Shown: positions 20,320-29,449, numbered from the stretch's first letter. The stretch is 64,000 bases of DNA from Hydrocarboniphaga sp. (GCF_028291725.1 NZ_JAQGNT010000039.1:56665-120664), one strand, 5' to 3'. The notes: generated by a model from the letters alone, not told the origin. Numbers and translations: made by a program.

Positions 20320-20648
20320 CGCGGCCTCTTGTCGGGCGATGCATCCAGCGGCGCGGCCAGCGTTTTCTTCGGCTGCTCGACGACGACGTAGTCGCGCGGC
20401 TCGGACATGCCGAGCTGGTCGCGCGCCAAGGTCTCGATGCGGGCGTGATGCGCCAGCGCCGCTTCTTCGAGCTGCAGCTGCGAGCCTTCCATGTCGAGCC
20501 GGTCGCGCTCGGTGCGCAGGCGCTCGACCTCGGTGGTCAGCAGACGATTCTGATGTTTAACGTAAACCACGCCCAGCGCCAGCAGGATGCTCGCGAGCGC
20601 CAGCAGCAGTGGCACGGTCAGGCTGTTGCCCGATACCGGCGACGGCAT
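20316..20648 (-). CDS. ftsL: Cell division protein FtsL
   Basis: FtsL is a small bitopic protein that forms the FtsQLB complex and activates FtsWI. From the ATG at 20648 it has 110 residues: one membrane helix at about 10-29 (LTVPLLLALASILLALGVVYV), then a coiled-coil (EVERLRTERDRLDMEGSQLQLEEAALA) and the usual LGMSEPRDYVVVE segment. A longer frame, opening at 20735, would overlap rsmH by about 60 bases and is less likely, though I see no strong ribosome site at 20648. It lies between rsmH and ftsI as in the standard dcw order. Confidence 0.9.
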   Translation of the reverse strand: MPSPVSGNSLTVPLLLALASILLALGVVYVKHQNRLLTTEVERLRTERDRLDMEGSQLQLEEAALAHHARIETLARDQLGMSEPRDYVVVEQPKKTLAAPLDASPDKRPR

Positions 20649-20674
20649 GCGCGTGCTGGTTTTGCGGATCGCGT

Positions 20675-21583
20675 TCAGGACACGCGCTCGGCGACGCGCA
20701 ATACCGCGCTGCGCGCACGCGGATTGATCGCGCACTCGGCATCGCTGGGGAATGCACGCGAAACCCGCTTCAGCTCGGCTTTTTTCGCGTCGTCCGGGCC
20801 GGTGCCGCGCGCATCGCGCATGAAGCGCTTGACGATGCGGTCTTCCAGCGAATGGAAGCTGATCACTGCCAGACGCCCGCCCGGCGCCAGCACTTCGGCG
20901 GCCGACTGCAAAGCCCGCGGCAGCACGTCGAGTTCGCGATTGATGAAGATGCGGATCGCCTGGAAGCTGCGCGTTGCAGGATGGATTTTCTGGCGCGGGC
21001 CGGACATCGCCCGCGAGATGATGTCCGCGAGCTGCGTGGTGCGCAGGATCGGGGTTTCAATGCGCGCCTCGACAATGCGGCGCGCGATGCGCCGGCTCAG
21101 GCGCTCTTCGCCGTACTGATACAGCACATCGGCGATTTCCTCAGCGTCGGCGCGGTTGATCCAGGCCGACGCCGGCTCGCCGGAACTCGGGTCCATGCGC
21201 ATGTCGAGCGGGCCGTCGCGCAGGAACGAAAAGCCGCGCTCGGCATCGTCGAACTGCGGCGATGAGACGCCGAGATCGAGCAGGATGCCGCTGATCTGGC
21301 CGACCATGCCGCAGTCGCGCGCGAGCTCGCCGAGCTCGCCGAAATTGCGGTGATGAATGCGAAAGTTGCCGCGCTCGCCGAAGCGCAGTTTCGCAGCCGT
21401 GACCGCGTCCGGATCCTGATCCATCGCATGCAGAAAGCCCTGCGCGCCGAGCACGTCGAGGATCGCCGCGCTGTGACCACCGCGGCCGAAGGTGCCATCG
21501 ACATAAATCGCATCGGGCATGGCCCGCACCGATAGCCCGGCCAGGGATTCTTCGAGCATCACCGGGCGGTGCGAGTCGGTCAC
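20675..21583 (-). CDS. rsmH: 16S rRNA (cytosine(1402)-N4)-methyltransferase RsmH
   Basis: RsmH (MraW) methylates N4 of C1402 in the ribosomal P site. I choose the GTG at 21583, which gives 302 residues and an N-terminus (VTDSHRPVMLEESLAGL) aligned with the family; a TTG at 21649 would add 22 non-conserved residues. The SAM-binding motif VDGTFGRGGHS is near residue 28, LLDLGVSSPQ near 100, and the conserved ISFHSLEDRIVKRF near 242. It is the second gene of the dcw operon, after mraZ. Confidence 0.95.
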   Translation of the reverse strand: MTDSHRPVMLEESLAGLSVRAMPDAIYVDGTFGRGGHSAAILDVLGAQGFLHAMDQDPDAVTAAKLRFGERGNFRIHHRNFGELGELARDCGMVGQISGILLDLGVSSPQFDDAERGFSFLRDGPLDMRMDPSSGEPASAWINRADAEEIADVLYQYGEERLSRRIARRIVEARIETPILRTTQLADIISRAMSGPRQKIHPATRSFQAIRIFINRELDVLPRALQSAAEVLAPGGRLAVISFHSLEDRIVKRFMRDARGTGPDDAKKAELKRVSRAFPSDAECAINPRARSAVLRVAERVS

Positions 21584-21666
21584 GGCGTCTTCAGAATGCA
21601 GCGAGGTGGCGCCGCGCGACGGCGCGGCTGAATGGTGGATGGTGCGCAAGGACGATCACCCGACCA

Positions 21667-22107
21667 TTAACGCTTGATCAGCTTGAGCGCCTGCTTCAGG
21701 CGTTCAGGCTCGGCACGACGCGCCTGGTAGCGCGACTCGTCCCAGATATCGAAACGGCTGATCTGGCCCTCGACGACGACGCGGCCATTGGCCAGCCCGG
21801 CCTCATCGCGCAGCCACTGCGGCAGCACGATGCGGCCCTGGCCGTCGAGCTCCACCTGAACCGAGCGGCCGAAGATTTCCTGCTTTAGCAACTCGGCCTG
21901 GTCGGTGTCTTCGATCGCCTGGATCTGCTCGGCGAGCTTGGCGAATTCGGCGGCAGGGAACACTTCCAGATGCGGTTTGTCGTCATGCGAAAACGGCGTC
22001 AGGTACAGCGGTCCACCCTCGGTTTTGGCCAAGGTATGCCGAAACGACGCCGGGACCGCAATGCGGCCCTTGTCGTCCAGAGAAACGGCATACCAGCCTG
22101 AGAACAC
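21667..22107 (-). CDS. mraZ: Transcriptional regulator MraZ
   Basis: MraZ is an AbrB-fold, DNA-binding autoregulator of the dcw cluster. I choose the GTG at 22107, so that the protein begins VFSGWYAVSLDDKGRIAVPASFR, the usual MraZ opening, and has 146 residues. The second SpoVT/AbrB repeat is seen at VELDGQGRIVLPQWLR. A longer frame begins at 22191, but that codon lies inside the four-repeat MraZ operator, which argues strongly against it. It is the first gene of the cluster. Confidence 0.94.
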   Translation of the reverse strand: MFSGWYAVSLDDKGRIAVPASFRHTLAKTEGGPLYLTPFSHDDKPHLEVFPAAEFAKLAEQIQAIEDTDQAELLKQEIFGRSVQVELDGQGRIVLPQWLRDEAGLANGRVVVEGQISRFDIWDESRYQARRAEPERLKQALKLIKR

Positions 22108-22180
22108 CCGCGCACTCGCTTTGAGCCTTCGATGGCTCACCCGTCCGAAGAGACGAACCGCAGAGAACACAGAGTCCGTT

Positions 22181-22220
22181 CTATGCCCCACTTCGCCCCA
22201 CTACGCACCACTATATGCCA
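22181..22220 (-). promoter_or_regulatory. MraZ operator: four TGGNN repeats with 10-base period
   Basis: On the minus strand four pentamers, TGGCA, TGGTG, TGGGG and TGGGG, are each followed by a five-base spacer, giving an exact 10-base period. MraZ is known to bind TGGGN repeats with five-base spacers upstream of its own gene, so this is a textbook site 74 bases before the chosen mraZ start. The rest of the gap from 22108 to 22472 holds the leader, an unremarkable A-rich stretch (22221-22346) and a family A repeat. Confidence 0.85.
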
Positions 22221-22346
22221 CGGGATTCAGCCGCGCAACCGAAACAGTAAATGAAACAAGGAGTTAAGCTTCAGCGGGGATTCAGTAAGATATTGACGAA
22301 GAAACAGCCACTTAGCTGATCTTCTTAAAGTGGGGATTGACGCCGT

Positions 22347-22426
22347 GTAGGTTGGGGTGAGCGAAGCGAACCCCAACATCAACGCCGCGACGAGTGTTGG
22401 GGTTCGCTTCGCTCACCCCAACCTAC
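22347..22426. repeat. Palindromic repeat pair, family A copy 2
   Basis: Left unit GTAGGTTGGGGTGAGC and right unit ending CACCCCAACCTAC are inverted around a short spacer. Compared with copy 1 the inner loop reads GCGAAGCG instead of GCGCAGCG, with the matching change in the other arm (compensated). It lies between rnpB and the mraZ promoter, both on the minus strand, and could separate those two transcripts. Confidence 0.9.
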
Positions 22427-22472
22427 GCGGGAAAGTGCCCTGCGGCATGGCGCAGGGCGGAACAAATAAAAC

Positions 22473-22856
<384 letters not shown>

Positions 22857-22861
22857 GGCGG

Positions 22862-23764
22862 CTATTCTACGCCGGCCACCCCGTCACCGCCGTTGATTTC
22901 CAACGCCAATGCATACAACTCGCTCTTGCGGCCACCGCTGAGTTCGGCGGCAAGCTTGGCGGCCTTGCTCGGCGACAACTCTTTGAGCAACACCCGCAGC
23001 AGGCGCTCGTGCTCGGCCCGGCCGACACCGGCCGCAGGCGCGCCTTCGATCACCAGCACGAATTCGCCGCGCGTGCGGTTGCTGTCGGCGGCAAGCCATG
23101 CCACCAGTTCGACGGCCGGCATCACCACGCTCTGCTCGAAACGCTTGGTCAGCTCGCGCGCCAGGCATACCCGCCGAGTCGGGCCGAGCACGCTCGCCAG
23201 ATCGTCGAGACAATCGGCGATGCGATGGCTGGATTCATAGACGATCAGCGTATTGGACTGCGTGCCGAGTTCGCGCAGGCGCTCGCGGCGCTGACTGGCC
23301 TTGGACGGCAGGAACCCGACGAAACTGAAAGCATCGCTGGGAATGCCGGCGATCGACAGCGCAGCAATGGCGGCGCACGGCCCGGGCACGGTGATCACCG
23401 GCAGATCCGCGGCGCGCGCGGCGCGCACCAGCGCGAAGCCCGGATCCGAGATCAGCGGCGTGCCGGCGTCCGACACCACCGCAAGACTGCGGCCGGCCTG
23501 CAGCATCTCGATCAGGCTCGACACCAGGCCGGCTTCGTTGTGCTCGTGCAGCGCGGTCAGCGGCTTGCTGATACCGAAATGCGACAACAGCATGCCGGTG
23601 TTGCGCGTGTCCTCGGCGCAGATCCGATCGACGCTGCGCAATATCGTCTGGCCGCGCGGCGACAAGTCGGCAAGATTGCCGATCGGCGTGGCCACCACGT
23701 ACAGATGCCCGGCGACCGCGGACTGTGCGTCCGGATGCTCGTCGCTGCGGAAGGTCTCGCTCAT
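22862..23764 (-). CDS. rsmI: 16S rRNA (cytidine(1402)-2'-O)-methyltransferase RsmI
   Basis: RsmI methylates the 2'-O of the same C1402 that RsmH methylates on N4. The protein has 300 residues of the tetrapyrrole-methylase (SAM) fold. The opening LYVVATPIGNLADLSPR near 21, the segment CAEDTRNTG near 50, VVSDAGTPLISDPG near 95, and the GFLPSK motif near 148 are diagnostic. It is divergent from lpoA and lies upstream of rnpB, on the same strand, six bases away. Confidence 0.97.
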   Translation of the reverse strand: MSETFRSDEHPDAQSAVAGHLYVVATPIGNLADLSPRGQTILRSVDRICAEDTRNTGMLLSHFGISKPLTALHEHNEAGLVSSLIEMLQAGRSLAVVSDAGTPLISDPGFALVRAARAADLPVITVPGPCAAIAALSIAGIPSDAFSFVGFLPSKASQRRERLRELGTQSNTLIVYESSHRIADCLDDLASVLGPTRRVCLARELTKRFEQSVVMPAVELVAWLAADSNRTRGEFVLVIEGAPAAGVGRAEHERLLRVLLKELSPSKAAKLAAELSGGRKSELYALALEINGGDGVAGVE

Positions 23765-23823
23765 AGGGATCGCGGTCTGCAGTCAAGGGGGAAGGCGGGC
23801 GGGTCGCATGTCATACTTTAACG

Positions 23824-25686
23824 ATGCCGCCGCGCATCCACTCGACCCTGCTCCTTCCCCGCTTCTGGGCCACCCTTTTTTGCGCGTTCTGGCTGGCCGC
23901 CGGCGCACGCGCCGCCGAGCCCGAACGCTCGGGCGAGCAGACGCTGGCCGCAGCCGAAGCGGCGATGAATGTCGGCGACGACCGCAGGGCCGAGTATCTG
24001 CTGAGCCGCATCCCGCCGGCCTCACTGGCGCTGCCGCAGATCGCGCGCGCGCAGATCCTGCGCTCGTCGATCTCGCTGAAGCGCGGCCTGCCGATGGCGG
24101 CGCTGCAGGCCTTGCCCAGCGGATCGGACCACGTGCCGCTGTATGCCGAGCGCATCGAAGAGCTGCGAGGCAGCGCGCTGTTCCAGCTCGGCGATCCGGT
24201 TGCGGCGACGCGCTCGCTGGTGCTGCGCGAGCGTTATCTGCAGGACGACAGCGAAGCGCTCACCGACAACCGTGAAATGATCTGGCAGGGTCTGCTGCGC
24301 ACGCCGCTGAGCAAGGACGATCCACCGCGCATCGCGGTGCAGGACGAGATCACCCGCGGCTGGCTGGACCTGGCCTGGCAGCGCCAGCTCGGCGCAGCGG
24401 CGCGCTACGACAGCTGGGCGGCGCGGTATCCGCAGCATCCGGCTGCCGCGCGCGAAGCGGCACTGGCGCGTGCGCAGTCCACCGCGCCGGCCATCGGCCG
24501 GCCCGGCAGCACGATGACGATGTCGCCCTCGATGTCGCCGATGCCGGCAGTGCCGGGCTTCGTCGCGGCGCCGGCGGTTTCCACGGTTTCGGCCGTTTCG
24601 GCGCCGTTCGCCAGCAGCGGTGGTGGCCGCGGCTATGCGCTGCTGCTGCCGCTGACCGGTCCGTTCGCGGCGACCGGGGAAGCGGTGCGCGCCGGTTTTC
24701 TCGGCGCGGCCGGTGCGTCTGCCACCGATGTGCGGGTCTACGACTCCGGCGCCAGTGCCGACCAGGCGCTGGTTGCGTATCAGAACGCGCTGGCCGACGG
24801 CGCCGCTGTGGTCGTCGGCCCGCTGCAGCGCGAAGCCGTCGCCGCGATCGCGCGGCTCGGTACGCCGCCGGTACCGGTGATCGCACTGAATGCGCTCGAT
24901 GAGAACGCGATCGCTCCGGGTAATTTCCTGCAGTTCGGCCTGGCGCCGGAAGACGAGGCGCGCGCCGCGGCGGAACAGGCCGTCGCGCAGAATCAGCGCC
25001 GCGCGATTGCGCTGGTGCCGGCGAGCGACTGGGGACGCCGCGTGTTCGCGGCCTTCGGCGCGCGCCTGCACGAACTCGGCGGCCAGGTCGCCGGCAGCGA
25101 CACGTTCGAATCCGGCACCAACGATCCGTCGAAAATGATCAAGCGCCTGCTCGGACTGGAAGCCAGCGAGAACCGGCACAAGGCACTGACCGCGGTGCTC
25201 GGCAAGGACACCGAGTTCGACGGCCGCCGCCGCGGCGATGTCGACTTCGTGTTCCTGGCGGCCAAGCCCAACGACGCGCGCGTGATCCTGCCGCAGCTGC
25301 GCTTCTTCCGCGCCGGTGGTTTGCCGATCTATTCGACGTCGCTGATCTTCGAGGGCCGCGGCATCGACTGGCCGAACATGCGCGTCTGCGACATGCCGTG
25401 GATGCTCGACACCAGCGGCGTGTGGATCGCGCCGCGCAATGCCGCGATCACGCAGATTCCCGATGTGATGCGCAGCTATCCGCGCCTGGTCGCACTCGGC
25501 GGAGACGCCTGGCGCCTGGCCGGCAGGCTGCGCGAGCGCCGGCTGCAGACCGAAGTGCTGATCGATGGCGCCAGCGGCAAGCTGCGCGTCGCCAACGACG
25601 GCCGCGTCAGCCGCGAACTGAGCTGCGCGGCGCCGAACTCGGCGCTGTCGCAGGCACTCGCACCGCCGCCGGCGGCGCAGCCCTGA
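23824..25686 (+). CDS. lpoA: Penicillin-binding protein activator LpoA-like, without a lipobox
   Basis: LpoA activates PBP1A from outside the murein. The protein has 620 residues: a signal peptide (FCAFWLAAGARA, cleavage about residue 30), a helical TPR-like N-terminal domain, a serine/methionine/proline-rich linker at about 220-260, and a periplasmic-binding-type C-terminal domain opening GYALLLPLTGPFAATGEAVRAGF. E. coli LpoA is an outer-membrane lipoprotein with a cysteine at +1; here the signal-peptide cysteine is upstream of the cleavage site and no L-(A/S)-(G/A)-C box exists. It might therefore be soluble in the periplasm. The yraN neighbour and divergent rsmI are the standard context. 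Confidence 0.88.
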   Translation: MPPRIHSTLLLPRFWATLFCAFWLAAGARAAEPERSGEQTLAAAEAAMNVGDDRRAEYLLSRIPPASLALPQIARAQILRSSISLKRGLPMAALQALPSGSDHVPLYAERIEELRGSALFQLGDPVAATRSLVLRERYLQDDSEALTDNREMIWQGLLRTPLSKDDPPRIAVQDEITRGWLDLAWQRQLGAAARYDSWAARYPQHPAAAREAALARAQSTAPAIGRPGSTMTMSPSMSPMPAVPGFVAAPAVSTVSAVSAPFASSGGGRGYALLLPLTGPFAATGEAVRAGFLGAAGASATDVRVYDSGASADQALVAYQNALADGAAVVVGPLQREAVAAIARLGTPPVPVIALNALDENAIAPGNFLQFGLAPEDEARAAAEQAVAQNQRRAIALVPASDWGRRVFAAFGARLHELGGQVAGSDTFESGTNDPSKMIKRLLGLEASENRHKALTAVLGKDTEFDGRRRGDVDFVFLAAKPNDARVILPQLRFFRAGGLPIYSTSLIFEGRGIDWPNMRVCDMPWMLDTSGVWIAPRNAAITQIPDVMRSYPRLVALGGDAWRLAGRLRERRLQTEVLIDGASGKLRVANDGRVSRELSCAAPNSALSQALAPPPAAQP

Positions 25687-25693
25687 TAAGCCG

Positions 25694-26038
25694 GTGAAAG
25701 GCGCTGACGCCGAGGATCTGGCTCTGGCCTACCTGCAGAAGCAGGGTCTGAAACTGGTATTGCGCAATTACCGCGCGCGCGGCGGCGAAATCGATCTGGT
25801 GATGCGCGACGCCAAGGCGCTGATCGTCGTCGAAGTGCGCAAGCGCAGCAGCACGCGCTACGGCACGGCGGCGGAATCGGTGGATGCGCGCAAGCGCGCG
25901 CGCATCGTTCTGGCGGCACGCTGGCTGCTGGCACAACGCGCGGATCTGGCGAAGCTGGCGATGCGTTTCGATGTCGTCACGCTGGATGCCGACGACAAGA
26001 TCGAGTGGATACGCGCGGCGTTCGACGCCGAGGGTTGA
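25694..26038 (+). CDS. yraN: YraN family (UPF0102) nuclease-fold protein
   Basis: The protein has 114 residues and opens at a GTG seven bases after lpoA. The family pattern is complete: AEDLALAYLQKQGLKLVLRN, then RGGEIDLVMRDAKALIVVEVRKR, a PD-(D/E)XK-like core with D and E-x-K/R residues, and the RYG..ESVDARK segment. YraN proteins are Holliday-junction-resolvase-like in fold, and their role is unproven. The lpoA-yraN pair is conserved in gammaproteobacteria. Confidence 0.93.
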   Translation: MKGADAEDLALAYLQKQGLKLVLRNYRARGGEIDLVMRDAKALIVVEVRKRSSTRYGTAAESVDARKRARIVLAARWLLAQRADLAKLAMRFDVVTLDADDKIEWIRAAFDAEG

Positions 26039-26055
26039 GATCGCGTTGCAGTTCG

Positions 26056-26137
26056 CAATCGCGGTCAAGGACCGCTCCTACAGTCGCGGATTGCAGGTTC
26101 GTAAAAGTCCTGTAGGAGCGGTCCTTGACCGCGATTG
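26056..26137. repeat. Palindromic repeat pair, family B copy 1
   Basis: Arms CAATCGCGGTCAAGGACCGC / GCGGTCCTTGACCGCGATTG lie at 26056-26083 and 26110-26137, each ending in CTCCTACAG or its complement. Each arm is also a hairpin (GCGGTC..GACCGC). It lies between the convergent yraN and sspB genes, where it can serve both as a terminator, although no T-tract follows. Other copies: 51911-51980 and 61295-61364. Confidence 0.9.
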
Positions 26138-26148
26138 AAGCCCCGCAG

Positions 26149-26574
26149 CTACTTCACCACCCGCAGATTCGGCCGCCCGCTCGGCCGCGGCGGCGGCGTC
26201 TTCGGCGCGCCGTCGTTGCCGTCACTTTTCGGCTTGCCGTCCGGCGGCGTCGGCGGCTCGACTTCACCGAATACGATGCCCTCGCCGTTCTCGCGCGCGA
26301 ACACCGCGAGCACCGCGCCGCTGGGAACCTGCACGTCAAAGGAGCGGCCGGAGAAACGCGCCGAGAACCAGATCGGATCGCTGCTCATGTCCAGCGCCTG
26401 AACCGCCATGCCGCTGACGTTGAGCGTGATCCGGCCCTCCTGCACGAACTCGCGCGGCACCACCACGCCCTCGTAGTCGGCAGCGACCAGCAGATGCGGC
26501 GTATAGCCGTTGTCCGTCGCCCAGTCGTAGATGGCGCGGATCAGATAGGGGCGGCGGGAACGGGATGACGGCAT
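26149..26574 (-). CDS. sspB: ClpXP protease specificity-enhancing factor SspB
   Basis: SspB tethers ssrA-tagged and other substrates to ClpXP. I start at the ATG at 26574 (MPSSRSRRPYLIRAIYDW), which gives 141 residues. The substrate-binding domain is followed by a flexible proline-rich linker from about 103 and the C-terminal ClpX-binding peptide RPNLRVVK. The long frame to 27177 is a shadow of sspA. It follows sspA on the same strand with 53 bases between, as in E. coli. Confidence 0.95.
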   Translation of the reverse strand: MPSSRSRRPYLIRAIYDWATDNGYTPHLLVAADYEGVVVPREFVQEGRITLNVSGMAVQALDMSSDPIWFSARFSGRSFDVQVPSGAVLAVFARENGEGIVFGEVEPPTPPDGKPKSDGNDGAPKTPPPRPSGRPNLRVVK

Positions 26575-26627
26575 GAGCAAAATAGGCTGAAACGGCCGGA
26601 TAACGGCGGTTATTGCAGTGTAGACCG

Positions 26628-27275
26628 TTAGCGCCTGGCCGGCACCACGCGCTGGAACGAGGTCCGCGCGAAGGCGCGCTGCGCGTAGCGGCGCACCGGG
26701 TCGGCGGCCGGCGGCAGATCTAGTTTCAGCTCGGCGATGCGCCAGAACAGCGCGGTCCAGGCACTGTCGACGATCGAATGCTCCAGCCCCAGGAACCAGC
26801 CACCGCGCGCCGGGAACAGCGGCGAACTCGACGCGATCATGTCCGCGAGCCGCTTGCGCGCGCCCCTGGCAACCGCCGGCGTGCCGGTCTCGATCAACTG
26901 CAGTTGCGTGAAGTAGTCCTGCTCGAGCCGGTCCAGCGCCATGCGCAGCCGCGCGCGATGCGAGGGCTCCGAGGGCATCATCGGCGGATGCGGGTAGCGC
27001 TCGTCCAGATATTCGGCGATCACTCGCGCCGGATAGATCACGGTTTCGCGGTCGGCCAGGGTCGGCAGCGTCTGCGAAGGATTCAGCAGCAGCAGGTCTT
27101 CGCTGATGCGGCCGGGCTTCTGCAGTTCGAAGCGCGCACCTTCGACATCCTTCTCCGCCAGTACCAGGCGCACCCACAGGCAGGTCACCGCATCGCTGCT
27201 GCAGTACAAGGTGATGCCGGCATTCGGCGCCGGCTTGGTCGGCTGGACGTATTTGGTTTTGGCGCGCAGTGACAT
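26628..27275 (-). CDS. sspA: Stringent starvation protein A (GST-fold RNA polymerase-associated protein)
   Basis: SspA binds RNA polymerase and alters promoter choice under starvation and acid stress. The protein has 215 residues with a glutathione-S-transferase fold: an N-terminal thioredoxin-like part (GITLYCSSDAVTCLWVRLVL) and an all-helical C-terminal part (HRARLRMALDRLEQDY). The segment PHPPMMPSEP corresponds to the conserved surface pocket of SspA. It lies downstream of petABC, beyond a strong terminator, as in many gammaproteobacteria. Confidence 0.93.
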   Translation of the reverse strand: MSLRAKTKYVQPTKPAPNAGITLYCSSDAVTCLWVRLVLAEKDVEGARFELQKPGRISEDLLLLNPSQTLPTLADRETVIYPARVIAEYLDERYPHPPMMPSEPSHRARLRMALDRLEQDYFTQLQLIETGTPAVARGARKRLADMIASSSPLFPARGGWFLGLEHSIVDSAWTALFWRIAELKLDLPPAADPVRRYAQRAFARTSFQRVVPARR

Positions 27276-27358
27276 AGACCTAGGACTCTACGGCGTCCGA
27301 CGGTCAAAAGTCGATCAGCGCCTATTGCGGCCCGCATTGCAGCCGATGCAAAGCCCAC

Positions 27359-27393
27359 AAAAAAAACGCCGCCAGGGCGAGCCCGGGCGGCGT
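27359..27393 (-). terminator. Rho-independent terminator of the petABC operon
   Basis: On the minus strand the stem ACGCCGCC / GGCGGCGT closes over a GC-rich inner part and is followed by eight T residues. It begins about 40 bases past the petC stop. It insulates sspA from the bc1 operon; the sspA promoter must lie in 27276-27358. Confidence 0.9.
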
Positions 27394-27432
27394 CGAGAAC
27401 GGCGCAGCGATCAGCGATCGATCAGCTATCCA

Positions 27433-28182
27433 TCAGTGCTTGATATCGCGCCAGAACTCTTTCTTCAGCAGGTAGCACAGCACCAGCAGCAGCAGCAGAT
27501 ACACCATCGCCTTGGGACCAACCCCCATGCGCACGCTCTTGCCGGGCTCGGCCGCGTAGCTCATGAAGTTGACGATGTCGCCGACGAACTTCTCGTACTC
27601 GTCCGGCGACAGGCTGCCCGGTTGCACCAGCTTCAGCGGAACGCCGTGATGCTCGCCCTCATGCTCGGCGGCGCCTTCGGGCGCTTCTTCCTTGACCTGC
27701 CAGCCCTGCAACTCCCACAGCACATGCGGCATCGACGCACCCGGCAGCACCAGGTTGTTGACGCCCATCGGCCGCGTGCCGTCGACGTAGAACGTGCGCA
27801 GATAGCTGTAGACCCAGGACTGGCCACGCGCGCGGGTTTCCAGCGTCAGGTCGGGCGGCGTCTGGCCGAACCAGGCTTTGGATGCGTCCGCCGGCATCGC
27901 CGAGTGGATCTGATCGCCGACCTTGGCCGACGTGAACATCAGGTTGCTCTTCAGCAGGTCTTCCGGAATCTGCAGATCCGCGCCGATACGGTTGTAGCGC
28001 AGGTACTTCATCGAATGGCAGCCGGAGCAGTACGCCATGAAATCACGCGCGCCGCGCTGCATCGACGCCAGGTTGGAGGTGTCCGCCCGGTACTCGTAAG
28101 GCAACGGGTGCCCTGCGGCCACGGCACTGCCCGACAGCATCAGGCCCGCGATGGCGAGCAGGAGTTTATGTGCGCGCATCAT
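27433..28182 (-). CDS. petC: Cytochrome c1 of the bc1 complex
   Basis: This subunit passes electrons from the Rieske protein to soluble cytochrome c. The protein has 249 residues with a signal peptide cut near SAVAAG. The haem site CSGCH is at residues 52-56, and a methionine for axial ligation lies in the PGASMPHVLW segment. A C-terminal membrane anchor (MVYLLLLLVLCYLL) ends in a basic tail. The start overlaps petB by four bases. Confidence 0.97.
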   Translation of the reverse strand: MMRAHKLLLAIAGLMLSGSAVAAGHPLPYEYRADTSNLASMQRGARDFMAYCSGCHSMKYLRYNRIGADLQIPEDLLKSNLMFTSAKVGDQIHSAMPADASKAWFGQTPPDLTLETRARGQSWVYSYLRTFYVDGTRPMGVNNLVLPGASMPHVLWELQGWQVKEEAPEGAAEHEGEHHGVPLKLVQPGSLSPDEYEKFVGDIVNFMSYAAEPGKSVRMGVGPKAMVYLLLLLVLCYLLKKEFWRDIKH

Positions 28183-29432
28183 CCCGTCACCCTTTCCGGA
28201 ACCGGCTTGGATGTTTCGAAGTTATGAATAAACAGCAGGCTGAAGAAGAAGCCGAAGTAGTAGACCGTGCCGATACGCGACATCAGCGTGTAGGTCGGGC
28301 TCGTCGGCTGCATGCCGAGGTAGTTCAGCATCACGAAGTCGATCGCGAAGATCAGCGTCAGCAGCTTGGTCAGGTTGCCCTTGTAGCGGATCGACTTGAC
28401 CGGATTGCGGTCCAGCCAGGGCAGCAGGAACAGGATCAGCACTGCGCCGAACATCACGATCACGCCCGGCAGCGCCGAGGCGAACATCGACGGCGTGGCG
28501 CGCAACATCGCGTAGAAGCTGCCGAAGTACCAGGCCGGCGTGATGTGCTCCGGCGTGACCATCGGATTGGCCTCCTGGAAGTTCGGCTTCTCCAGCAGAT
28601 AACCGCCGCCGTCGGGCGCAAAGCAGATCACGCCGACGAAGATGATCAGGAACACCGCGACGCCGACCAGATCCTTGACCGTGTAGTACGGATGGAAGCC
28701 GATGCCGTCGAGCGGGATATGCGTGACCGGGTCCTTGTGCTTCTTGATCTCGACGCCGTCGGGGTTGTTGGAGCCGACTTCATGCAGCGCGATCAGATGC
28801 GCAACCACCAGACCGACCAGCACGAACGGCAGCGCCACGATGTGCAGCGAGAACAGGCGGTTGAGCGTCGCATCCGAGGGGATGTAATCGCCCTGCACCC
28901 AGACGACGATGTCCGGGCCGATGAACGGGATCGTGCCGAACAGCGAGATGATCACCTGCGCGCCCCAGTACGACATCTGGCCCCAGGGCAGCACGTAGCC
29001 GCAGAAGCCTTCGGCCATCAGCACCAGGAAGATCAGGCAGCCGAATACCCAGATCAGTTCGCGCGGCTTCTTGTACGAGCCGTAAATGAGGCCCCGGTAC
29101 ATGTGCAGATACACGACGATGAAGAACGCCGACGCGCCGGTGGAATGCATGTAGCGGATGACGTTGCCCCAGGGCACGTCGCGCATGATGTATTCGACGC
29201 TGCCGAAGGCCTCGGCCGAGCTCGGCTTGTAATGCATCGCCAGGATGATGCCGGAGATCAGCTGGTTGACCAGCACCAGCAGCGCCAGCGAGCCGAAGTA
29301 GTACCAGAAGTTGAAGTTCTTCGGAGCGTAGTACTCCGACAGATGATCGCGATACAGCTTGGTCAGCGGAAAGCGGTCGTCGATCCAGCCGAGGAATCCG
29401 GTGGTCTTGTAGGGATTGGGTACGATGGCCAT
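28179..29432 (-). CDS. petB: Cytochrome b of the bc1 complex
   Basis: This is the membrane core of the quinol:cytochrome c reductase. The protein has 417 residues with eight membrane helices. Haem-ligand histidines occur in the second helix (ILAMHYKPS) and the fourth helix (LFSLHIVALPFVLVGLVVAHLIALHEVGSN). The Qo-site PEW-type motif appears as PAWYFGSFYAML with PE upstream (TPEHITPAWYF). It starts 17 bases after petA and overlaps petC. Confidence 0.97.
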   Translation of the reverse strand: MAIVPNPYKTTGFLGWIDDRFPLTKLYRDHLSEYYAPKNFNFWYYFGSLALLVLVNQLISGIILAMHYKPSSAEAFGSVEYIMRDVPWGNVIRYMHSTGASAFFIVVYLHMYRGLIYGSYKKPRELIWVFGCLIFLVLMAEGFCGYVLPWGQMSYWGAQVIISLFGTIPFIGPDIVVWVQGDYIPSDATLNRLFSLHIVALPFVLVGLVVAHLIALHEVGSNNPDGVEIKKHKDPVTHIPLDGIGFHPYYTVKDLVGVAVFLIIFVGVICFAPDGGGYLLEKPNFQEANPMVTPEHITPAWYFGSFYAMLRATPSMFASALPGVIVMFGAVLILFLLPWLDRNPVKSIRYKGNLTKLLTLIFAIDFVMLNYLGMQPTSPTYTLMSRIGTVYYFGFFFSLLFIHNFETSKPVPERVTG

Positions 29433-29449
29433 GTTGTTGTGGTCTTCCC

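Noticed and set aside
21667..22191. A 174-residue MraZ starting at 22191
   Set aside because: The start lies within the MraZ operator, and the first 28 residues have no family match.
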